Assembly: GCF_018275325.1 (NCBI RefSeq)
Contig: NZ_JAGVQR010000001.1
Span: 186,001 to 250,000, forward strand
Length of the DNA: 64,000 nucleotides
DNA from: Nocardioides palaemonis
Lineage (GTDB): Bacteria; Actinomycetota; Actinomycetes; Propionibacteriales; Nocardioidaceae
Direction of reading: 5' to 3'
Shown: in pieces, positions 58,011 to 64,000 of the stretch
How the letters are laid out: every line of letters begins with the position of its first letter
How positions within the stretch are numbered: position 1 is the first letter of the stretch
The notes under the pieces: generated by a model
The model's input: the letters and a program-made list of their open reading frames with translations, nothing else
Databases searched by the model: none
What the model was told of the DNA's origin: nothing
Program-made: the position numbers and the translations under genes

Positions 58011-59549
58011 GTGCCCTACCAGACGAGCAGGCGGACGGGCGGCGACGGCCGGCTGACCACGGCACTCGACCCCCACGACCAGGGCCCGCAGGACGCCTGC
58101 GGCGTCTTCGGCGTCTGGGCCCCGGGCGAGGACGTCGCCAAGCTGACCTACTTCGGCCTCTACGCCCTGCAGCACCGCGGCCAGGAGTCCGCGGGCATCG
58201 CGGTCAGCAACGGGCGCCAGATCCTGGTCTACAAGGACATGGGCCTGGTCTCCCAGGTCTTCGACGAGCCCACCCTCGAGTCGCTCAAGGGCCACCTCGC
58301 GATCGGGCACTCGCGCTACTCCACCACGGGCGCCTCCACCTGGCAGAACGCGCAGCCGACCTTCCGGCCCACCGGTGACGGCTCGATCGCGCTCGGCCAC
58401 AACGGCAACCTGATCAACACCCACGAGCTGCGCGAGATGGTCTCCGAGCTGCCCGGCCCCGCCGGCGAGCTCGACATCAAGGGCGTCGAGGGCGCGACCA
58501 ACGACACCAGCCTGGTCACCGCGCTCCTCGCGCACCACCCCGACACCTCGCTCGAGCAGCGGGCCCTCGAGGTGCTGCCGGCGCTGCGCGGGGCGTACTG
58601 CTTCGTGTGGATGAACGAGGACACCCTCTACGCCGCCCGCGACCCGCAGGGCATCCGGCCGCTCGTCCTCGGTCGCCTCGAGCGCGGCTGGGTCGTCGCC
58701 AGCGAGGACGCCGCGCTCGCCACCATCGGCGCGAGCGTGGTCCGCGAGGTCGAGCCCGGCGAGATGATCGTCATCGACGAGAACGGCCTGCGCTCGCACA
58801 AGTTCGCCGAGCCGGAGCGCAAGGGCTGCGTCTTCGAGTACGTCTACCTCGCCCGCCCCGACGCCACCATCAGCGGCCGCAACGTCCACGAGGCGCGCGT
58901 CGAGATGGGCCGTCGCCTCGCACGCGAGTTCCCGGTCGAGGCCGACCTCGTCATGCCGGTCCCGGAGTCCGGCACGCCCGCCGCGTCCGGCTACGCCGCC
59001 GAGTCCGGCATCCCCTTCGGCCAGGGCTTCGTGAAGAACGCCTACGTCGGGCGCACCTTCATCCAGCCCAGCCAGACCCTGCGCCAGCTCGGCATCCGGC
59101 TCAAGCTCAACGCCCTCGAGCACATGATCCGCGGCAAGCGGATCGTGGTCGTCGACGACTCGATCGTCCGCGGCAACACCCAGCGCGCACAGGTGCGGAT
59201 GCTGCGCGAGGCCGGGGCGCTCGAGGTGCACGTACGGATCTCCTCGCCCCCGGTGAAGTGGCCGTGCTTCTACGGCATCGACTTCGCGACCCGCGCCGAG
59301 CTGATCGCCAACGGCCTCGATGTCGACGAGATCGCGGCGAGCGTCGGGGCCGACAGCCTCGGCTACATCTCCCTCGAGGGGATGATCGAGGCGACCGGCC
59401 AGCCGGCCGAGCGGCTGTGCCAGGCCTGCTTCACCGGCGAGTACCCGATCGAGCTGCCCGACGAGAGCCTGCTCGGCAAGCACCTGCTCGAGGCGACGCT
59501 CCAGTCGCCGACCATGGGCCGGGCGCTGCCGGTCCTCAACAACCCCTGA
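58011..59549 (+). CDS. purF: Amidophosphoribosyltransferase
   Basis: 512 residues; the first committed step of purine synthesis, PRPP plus glutamine to phosphoribosylamine. The glutaminase nucleophile is C30 in DACGVFGVW after processing of a propeptide of about 29 residues. YALQHRGQESAGI follows. The PRTase loop is RIVVVDDSIVRGNTQRAQ (about 378-395). Cys residues in WPCFYGIDF and LCQACFTGEYP suggest the 4Fe-4S cluster of the Bacillus-type enzyme. 30 bp before purM. Confidence 0.97.
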   Translation: MPYQTSRRTGGDGRLTTALDPHDQGPQDACGVFGVWAPGEDVAKLTYFGLYALQHRGQESAGIAVSNGRQILVYKDMGLVSQVFDEPTLESLKGHLAIGHSRYSTTGASTWQNAQPTFRPTGDGSIALGHNGNLINTHELREMVSELPGPAGELDIKGVEGATNDTSLVTALLAHHPDTSLEQRALEVLPALRGAYCFVWMNEDTLYAARDPQGIRPLVLGRLERGWVVASEDAALATIGASVVREVEPGEMIVIDENGLRSHKFAEPERKGCVFEYVYLARPDATISGRNVHEARVEMGRRLAREFPVEADLVMPVPESGTPAASGYAAESGIPFGQGFVKNAYVGRTFIQPSQTLRQLGIRLKLNALEHMIRGKRIVVVDDSIVRGNTQRAQVRMLREAGALEVHVRISSPPVKWPCFYGIDFATRAELIANGLDVDEIAASVGADSLGYISLEGMIEATGQPAERLCQACFTGEYPIELPDESLLGKHLLEATLQSPTMGRALPVLNNP

Positions 59550-59579
59550 CCGCACGCCGCCGCCACACCGAGGAGCCAC

Positions 59580-60653
59580 GTGTCCGACGCCGCTGACAAC
59601 GCCTACGCCGCCGCCGGGGTCTCGATCGAGGCGGCCGACCGCGCGATCGACCTGATGAAGGGGTGGGTGGAGAAGGCCCGCCGCCCGGAGATGATCGGCG
59701 GCCTCGGCGGGTTCGCCGGCCTGTTCGACGCCTCCGCCCTGACCCGCTACGAGCGCCCGCTGCTCGCCACCTCGACCGACGGCGTCGGCACCAAGGTCGC
59801 CATCGCGCAGCTGATGGACGTCCACGACACGATCGGCTTCGACCTCGTCGGCATGGTGGTCGACGACCTGGTGGTGTGCGGCGCCGAGCCGCTGTTCATG
59901 ACCGACTACATCGCCTGCGGACGCGTCGTGCCCGAGCGGATCGCGGCGATCGTCAAGGGCATCGCCGAGGCGTGCGTCGTCGCCGGCTGCGCCCTGATCG
60001 GCGGCGAGACCGCCGAGCACCCCGGTCTGCTCGACCCCGACGACTACGACGTCGCCGGAGCCACCACCGGCGTCGTGGAGGCCAGCAAGCTGCTCGGGCC
60101 CGGCCGCGTACGCCCCGGCGACGTCGTGATCGCGATGGAGGCCAGCGGGCTGCACTCCAACGGCTACTCGCTCGTGCGCCACGTCCTGCTCCAGCAGGCG
60201 GGCTGGACCCTCGAGCGCCACGTCGACGACTTCGGCCGCACGCTGGGCGAGGAGCTCCTCGAGCCGACCCGGATCTACGCCAAGGCCTGCCTCGACCTCG
60301 CCGACCGCACCGAGACCCACGCGATGTCCCACGTGACCGGCGGCGGGCTCGCCGCCAACCTCGAGCGGGTGCTCCCCGAGGAGCTGTCGGTGCGCATCGA
60401 CCGTGCCACCTGGACCCCGCAGCCGGTCTTCGACGTCGTGCGCCGCGAGGGCAGGGTGTCGCAGGCCGACCTCGAGGCGACGCTCAACTGCGGCGTCGGG
60501 ATGGTGTCGCTGACCGCCCCCGAGTCGGTCGACACGGCCATCTCGGTCCTCGCCGGACACGGCATCCGGGCGTGGGTCGCGGGCGAGGTCCGCGCCGACG
60601 CGGAGGCCGGCGGGACGGTCACCCTCGAGGGCCAGCACCCCGGCTGGGAGTGA
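59580..60653 (+). CDS. purM: Phosphoribosylformylglycinamidine cyclo-ligase
   Basis: 357 residues; closes the imidazole ring of FGAM to AIR with ATP. YAAAGVSIEAADRAIDLMK starts the chain, and LLATSTDGVGTKVAIAQ (about 60-76), LIGGETAEHPG (about 140-150) and SHVTGGGLAANLERVLP (about 243-259) are invariant. GAGGAG at 59568-59573 serves the GTG at 59580. It is homologous to the PurL fold. Confidence 0.97.
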   Translation: MSDAADNAYAAAGVSIEAADRAIDLMKGWVEKARRPEMIGGLGGFAGLFDASALTRYERPLLATSTDGVGTKVAIAQLMDVHDTIGFDLVGMVVDDLVVCGAEPLFMTDYIACGRVVPERIAAIVKGIAEACVVAGCALIGGETAEHPGLLDPDDYDVAGATTGVVEASKLLGPGRVRPGDVVIAMEASGLHSNGYSLVRHVLLQQAGWTLERHVDDFGRTLGEELLEPTRIYAKACLDLADRTETHAMSHVTGGGLAANLERVLPEELSVRIDRATWTPQPVFDVVRREGRVSQADLEATLNCGVGMVSLTAPESVDTAISVLAGHGIRAWVAGEVRADAEAGGTVTLEGQHPGWE

Positions 60654-60672
60654 CCCCGGACGTGAGATTGCA

Positions 60673-60697
60673 AACTCCGCGGACGAAATGCGGGGTT
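60673..60697 (+). terminator. Hairpin after purM
   Basis: AACTCCGC and GCGGGGTT form an 8-bp stem (one G.T pair) with a 9-nt loop, 19 nt after the purM stop. It is modest in strength and lies just upstream of the DUF3073 promoter. Confidence 0.5.
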
Positions 60698-60706
60698 CTG
60701 GTGTGC

Positions 60707-60734
60707 GGGAACACCCACCGCTCGGGTAGCGTTG
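60707..60734 (+). promoter_or_regulatory. Possible sigma-R/sigma-H-type promoter for DUF3073
   Basis: GGGAAC (60707-60712), exactly 18 bp, then GTTG (60731-60734), matching the GGGAAY-N18-GTT consensus of actinobacterial stress ECF factors. A TAGCGT box (60727-60732) overlaps the 3' part and could also be read by the housekeeping sigma. A Shine-Dalgarno GAGGGGGT precedes the ATG at 60818. Confidence 0.55.
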
Positions 60735-60817
60735 TCCTCACGATATGTGACCGATCAGACCGGGCGCGTCGAGTGCTCCTCGGCAGCCCCGGCCAAGTGT
60801 GCGAGGGGGTCGACCCT

Positions 60818-61003
60818 ATGGGGCGCGGCCGAGCGAAGGCGAAGCAGACGAAGGTCGCGCGCGACCTGAAGTACCGGACTCACGAGACGGACTTCGGCGC
60901 GTTGGCGAAGGAGCTGCACGGAGAAGATCCTCACTCCTCGAGTGAGGTCGAGCCCGATGACGAGTGGTCGGACTATGCCGACCCGCGTCGTCGCGCTGAC
61001 TGA
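60818..61003 (+). CDS. DUF3073 small protein
   Basis: 61 residues. MGRGRAKAKQTKVARDLKY is the strictly conserved basic N-terminus of DUF3073, followed by HETDFGALAKELHG and an acidic C-terminus (EVEPDDEWSDYADP). Function unknown; the gene lies downstream of purM in mycobacteria too (from memory, Rv0810c). The charge asymmetry suggests RNA or nucleoprotein binding (inference). Confidence 0.88.
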   Translation: MGRGRAKAKQTKVARDLKYRTHETDFGALAKELHGEDPHSSSEVEPDDEWSDYADPRRRAD

Positions 61004-61063
61004 CTGATCGCACCTGTGCCTCGTCGCCCGCTCACCGGGCGCGAGGTCCTACGAGCGCGCCCC

Positions 61064-61206
61064 GACGCCGAGTCGGCGCGAGTGTTGACGTGAAACGCCC
61101 CGAGTGGGCGCGAATGCGCACCCAGATGACGCTGAGTCGGCGCGAATGTGATGACATTCGCGCCGACTCGGCGTTGTTCAGCGTGACATTCGCGCCTACT
61201 CGGCGA
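61064..61206. repeat. Palindromic repeat family F cluster overlapping the dehydrogenase stop
   Basis: Three forward units of the type ACGC-GAGT-GGCGCGAATGT (61064-61085, 61094-61117, 61129-61149) and two inverted units (61154-61174 and 61180-61206). The third and fourth make a 21-bp stem with a GATG loop. The fifth contains the complement of the TAG stop and last three codons of the leucine/valine dehydrogenase gene. Confidence 0.8.
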
Positions 61207-62290
61207 GGTAGAGGCCGCGCAGGCGGCCGACCTCGCGCATCCGGCGCTCGGCGACCCGGTCGGCGGCCTCGGCGGTGGTGACGCCCTCGGCCTTCGCCAG
61301 CTCGAAGACCGAGCGGGTGGTCTCGAAGATGCCGCTGGCGCGCTGCTGGGCACGCTCGAAGGAGAAGCCCTCGAGCTCGTCGGCGACCTGGATCACGCCG
61401 CCGGAGTTCACGCAGTAGTCGGGGGCGTAGAGGATGCCGCGCTCGTCGACCTGCTTCTCGATGCCCGGGTGCGCGAGCTGGTTGTTGGCCGCGCCGCAGA
61501 TGATCTTCGCCTGCAGGACCTCGAGCACCTCGTCGTTGATCGCGCCGCCCATCGCGCAGGGGGCGTAGACGTCGATCTCGCTCGCGACCAGCTCGTCGGT
61601 GGAGGCGACGGCCTGCACCTGCGCGAGCTCGGCGCGGATCGCCTCGACGGACGGGGCGTGGACGTCGGTGACGACGACCGTGGCGCCGTCCTCGATGAGG
61701 TGGCGGACCAGGTGCTTGCCGACCTTGCCGACGCCCGCGACGCCGACGGTGCGACCGGCGAGGGTGGGCTCGCCCCAGACCTGCTCGGCGGCCGCCCGCA
61801 TGCCCTGGAACGTGCCGTACGCGGTCAGCACCGAACTGTCGCCCGCACCGCCGTGGGCGACGGTGCGGCCGGTGACGAAGTCGCACTCGCGGGCGATGTG
61901 GTCCATGTCCTCGCTGAAGGTGCCCACGTCGCAGGCGGTGAAGTAGCGCCCGTTCAGCGACTGGACGAAGCGGCCGTAGGCGCGCAGGAGGGCCTCGGTC
62001 TTGAGCTCGGCCGGGTCACCGATGATGACGGCCTTGCCGCCGCCGAGGTCGAGGCCGGCGAGCGCGTTCTTGTAGGACATGCCGCGCGAGAGGTTGAGCA
62101 CGTCGACGATCGCCTCGTCGGTGCTGGCGTAGGGGTAGAACCGCGTCCCGCCCAGGGCCGGGCCCAGGGCCGTGGAGTGGATGGCGACGATGGCCTTGAG
62201 GCCGGTCGCGCGGTCGTTGCAGAAGACGACCTGCTCGTGGTCGCTGCCGAGGTCGAAGACGTCGACGCCGCTCGTGGGTGCTCCGGACAT
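61196..62290 (-). CDS. Leucine/valine dehydrogenase (Glu/Leu/Phe/Val family)
   Basis: 364 residues; NAD-dependent oxidative deamination of a branched-chain amino acid. [43 protein letters not shown] (about 47-90) has the catalytic Lys in LGGGKAV and the substrate Lys in MSYKNA. The NAD fold begins at [14 protein letters not shown] (about 180-193). It probably starts valine/leucine breakdown, as Vdh does in Streptomyces. The ATG at 62290 has GGAT 8 nt upstream. The stop lies in repeat family F. Confidence 0.88.
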   Translation of the reverse strand: MSGAPTSGVDVFDLGSDHEQVVFCNDRATGLKAIVAIHSTALGPALGGTRFYPYASTDEAIVDVLNLSRGMSYKNALAGLDLGGGKAVIIGDPAELKTEALLRAYGRFVQSLNGRYFTACDVGTFSEDMDHIARECDFVTGRTVAHGGAGDSSVLTAYGTFQGMRAAAEQVWGEPTLAGRTVGVAGVGKVGKHLVRHLIEDGATVVVTDVHAPSVEAIRAELAQVQAVASTDELVASEIDVYAPCAMGGAINDEVLEVLQAKIICGAANNQLAHPGIEKQVDERGILYAPDYCVNSGGVIQVADELEGFSFERAQQRASGIFETTRSVFELAKAEGVTTAEAADRVAERRMREVGRLRGLYLAE

Positions 62291-62358
62291 GCGCGTGGAT
62301 CCTTTTCTGGTGGGTGCGGCCGCGGGGTGTGCGGGCCTGGTCAGCGCGGTCGAGGGGT

Positions 62359-62383
62359 GGTGACCGCCGTCACCTCCAGCGTA
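62359..62383 (-). promoter_or_regulatory. Dehydrogenase promoter with palindromic operator
   Basis: TACGCT (-10, complement of 62378-62383) is followed 3 bp downstream by the 16-bp palindrome GGTGACCGCCGTCACC (62359-62374), which would cover the transcription start. Repression by a regulator binding there is likely; the leader to the ATG is about 80 nt. Confidence 0.5.
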
Positions 62384-62445
62384 GTCCCGCGACGGCCCGC
62401 GCACGGCATCAACCGGCGCACCCGGGCCGCACCCGGGCCGCACCA

Positions 62446-63795
62446 TTACCGCATCAGCACCAGGTCGCCGTGGGTGCCGTAGCCGAGCAGGTCGCCCCCG
62501 GCCGGACGTCCGTTGAAGCTCGCCATCAGCCACGTGCCGTCCACGTGCACCAGCGACGGCCAGGGGAGGTTGGTGGGGTAGGGGGCGTCAAGCGCTCCGA
62601 CCTCGGTCATAGCGGTGTCGAAGACCGGGAAGCGGGCGCGCTGCCCGCGCCGCGACTCGCGCCCGTCGCTGGCCAGGACCAGCGTCCGCCCGTCGACCTC
62701 GAGCAGGGTGGTGCCCTCGGTCGAGCGGCGGTCGACGGCCGCTCCCAGCAGGGTCAGGTCCTCCAGCCGGGGTCCGCCGGCCAGCGCGGGGTGGAAGTCG
62801 AAGAAGCGGCGGGCGCTGACGAACCCCACCAGCCACCCGTCGTCGCGCCGCAGGAGGTACGGGTCCCAGGTGGCCACCGAGCCGAGGCCGTCGGTGGGGA
62901 GCGGCAGCTCGCGGGTGTCGAGGACGTGGGTGCCGCGCAGCAGGTCGGCGTCCGAGGCGGCCAGGGTGACCCGCAGACCGGCGTCCGTACGCCGCCCGGC
63001 GCGGGTGCGAGGCGTCTCGAAGTCGCCCCACGTGCTGGTCGCGACGAGCCAGCCATCCTCGGTCCGGACCAGGTGGGTGGCGTGGTCGCCGAAGACACCG
63101 GGCCGGTCCGGCCGGCGGAAGAACAGGTCGGCGGCGTGCGCCAGGTCGTACGACCTCGGGTCGAGGCTCCACACGCTCGTGTGGGCGGTGTCGAAGAAGC
63201 CGGGTCCGGCGGACGTGGCGGTGAGCCAGAGCCGACCGCCCTCGCGCACCGGTGTGCCGTCCTCGGCCGTCACGAGCCGCACGTCGCGCAGCCCGAGCTG
63301 GCCGAACGGCCCGATGTCGCCGCCCCACGGCGGCAGGTCGACCTCCAGGGCGGCCAGCACGGCCTCGTCGCGGACGTCGGGCACCAGGCGCGAGGTGTCC
63401 GGGTCGCGCAGGTCGTGGCGGGCCCGGGCGACCCACCCGGCGGCCTCGCGGGTCCACGCGGTGAGGTGGGCGCCGGTGAGGCTCAGGCCGAGCTCCGTCG
63501 GGGAGTCGGCGCGGTGGAAGCGTCGGCTGCGCAGCGTGCGCGCGCCGCCGGAGCCACCGTCGACGACGAGCGACACCGAGCCGTCGTCGAGGCGCGCGCC
63601 GAGGCGGTGCCCCCCGAGGTGGAGCGCCAGCGCGGCACCGTCGCGGGCCGCGGTGGTGGTCGCGACGTAGGGCGCCGCAGCGGCGAACGGCACCCGACCG
63701 CCCGCGGACCGGGAGAGCGCGGGCCGACCGCCGGCCAGCAGGTCGACCGGACGCAGCCGGCGCACGATCTCGAGGCGGGGGAGCACGAGTCCCAT
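62446..63795 (-). CDS. Hypothetical protein with beta-propeller-like repeats
   Basis: 449 residues, not recognised with confidence. Repeated W-L-V-A/G segments ([69 protein letters not shown]) spaced about 50-60 residues apart resemble blades of a five-bladed propeller such as GH43/GH32-like sugar enzymes. There is no signal peptide and no clear acidic catalytic triad. About 100 N-terminal residues precede the repeats. It lies alone between the dehydrogenase and tRNA-Phe. Confidence 0.6.
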   Translation of the reverse strand: MGLVLPRLEIVRRLRPVDLLAGGRPALSRSAGGRVPFAAAAPYVATTTAARDGAALALHLGGHRLGARLDDGSVSLVVDGGSGGARTLRSRRFHRADSPTELGLSLTGAHLTAWTREAAGWVARARHDLRDPDTSRLVPDVRDEAVLAALEVDLPPWGGDIGPFGQLGLRDVRLVTAEDGTPVREGGRLWLTATSAGPGFFDTAHTSVWSLDPRSYDLAHAADLFFRRPDRPGVFGDHATHLVRTEDGWLVATSTWGDFETPRTRAGRRTDAGLRVTLAASDADLLRGTHVLDTRELPLPTDGLGSVATWDPYLLRRDDGWLVGFVSARRFFDFHPALAGGPRLEDLTLLGAAVDRRSTEGTTLLEVDGRTLVLASDGRESRRGQRARFPVFDTAMTEVGALDAPYPTNLPWPSLVHVDGTWLMASFNGRPAGGDLLGYGTHGDLVLMR

Positions 63796-63823
63796 CCTCG
63801 CGGGGGCCGGTCCGGGTACGCCA

Positions 63824-63856
63824 CAGGGCCCCGATCGGGACGTGATCGGGGCCCTG
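63824..63856 (-). terminator. Terminator after tRNA-Phe
   Basis: A perfect 13-bp stem (63824-63836 with 63844-63856) with a 7-nt loop, 6 nt after the encoded CCA of the tRNA. No T-run follows. Confidence 0.75.
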
Positions 63857-63862
63857 CGGTGG

Positions 63863-63939
63863 TGGTGGCCAGGGGCGGGGTCGAACCGCCGACCTACCGA
63901 TTTTCAGTCGGTCGCTCGTACCAACTGAGCTACCTGGCC
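63863..63939 (-). tRNA. tRNA-Phe (GAA)
   Basis: On the minus strand the 5' end GGCCAGG pairs with CCTGGCC; the D arm is GCTC-AGTTGGTAC-GAGC. The anticodon arm is ACCGA-CTGAAAA-TCGGT, giving anticodon GAA, and the T arm is GGCGG-TTCGACC-CCGCC. The discriminator base is A and CCA is encoded (63863-63865). All loops have normal sizes. An upstream TAGTCT (complement of 63950-63955) lies about 10 nt before the 5' end. Confidence 0.97.
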
Positions 63940-64000
63940 AACGCGGAGGAGACTACAACAGGCACGCGTGCGCCGGGGAATCGGCTCGCGTCACGGACGC

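Overview
The window is about 72% GC and codes on both strands with GTG/TTG starts. The gene families (DUF3073, DUF3151, DUF3311/MctP, PurS-dependent PurL, class I LysRS, SigE-family sigma factors) and very frequent leaderless starts point to a high-GC actinobacterium, most likely Nocardioides or another Nocardioidaceae chromosome. This assignment is inference from gene content, not a database match. It looks like ordinary chromosome: no transposase, integrase, phage gene, rRNA or CRISPR was seen.

Region 1 (1-15.3 kb): a truncated cysteine hydrolase, an ABC-2 type exporter, two Pro/Tyr-rich membrane proteins, an aminotransferase, pyrE, a DedA protein, a TrmH-type RNA methylase, a septum-formation-like secreted protein, a membrane protein/SigE-family sigma pair, class II aldolase fba, an MFS pump, a MctP-type symporter with its DUF3311 partner, and DUF3151. 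The pyrE-trmH-dedA-fba-DUF3151-purA grouping resembles the Mycobacterium tuberculosis Rv0357c-Rv0382c neighbourhood (from memory).

Region 2 (15.3-30 kb): a thioesterase, an AbiEi/endonuclease-like gene between two inverted palindromic repeats, class I lysS, a LuxR-type regulator, a lipid kinase, then purA-purD-purB, an MFS pump, acylphosphatase, an ECF sigma with a membrane partner, and an ABM-domain membrane protein.

Region 3 (29.6-45.9 kb): purC, purS-purQ and purL, interleaved with two islands of WXG100/type VII-like proteins (29648-32250 and 40376-43593) that carry no secretion machinery. Between them lie an acyl-CoA ligase, a second AbiEi-like gene between two nearly identical 60-bp palindromic direct repeats, a DUF3817 protein and a secreted DUF1906/peptidoglycan-binding protein.

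Region 4 (45.9-64 kb): a GH18-like secreted protein, a divergent MFS/ArsR pair with a clean triple-repeat operator, a lipoprotein hydrolase, an SCP2-like protein, a 2-hydroxyacid dehydrogenase, a GNAT enzyme, an M20 peptidase, SRPBCC and NAD-binding proteins, a two-subunit molybdenum hydroxylase, purF-purM-DUF3073, a leucine/valine dehydrogenase, an orphan protein and tRNA-Phe.

Together the pur genes supply most of de novo IMP synthesis (PurF, D, SQL, M, C, B) plus PurA for AMP; purN/T, purE/K and purH are not in the window.

The most unusual content is between the genes. At least six families of long palindromic repeats lie mostly at gene ends. Two copies supply the stop codon of the neighbouring gene, and two pairs bracket AbiEi/endonuclease-like genes. 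Second is the pair of WXG100-like islands inside the purine block. Third is promoter architecture: about 20 genes have a TAnnnT box 6-8 nt before the start codon, and at three of them the TAG of that box is the previous gene's stop codon.
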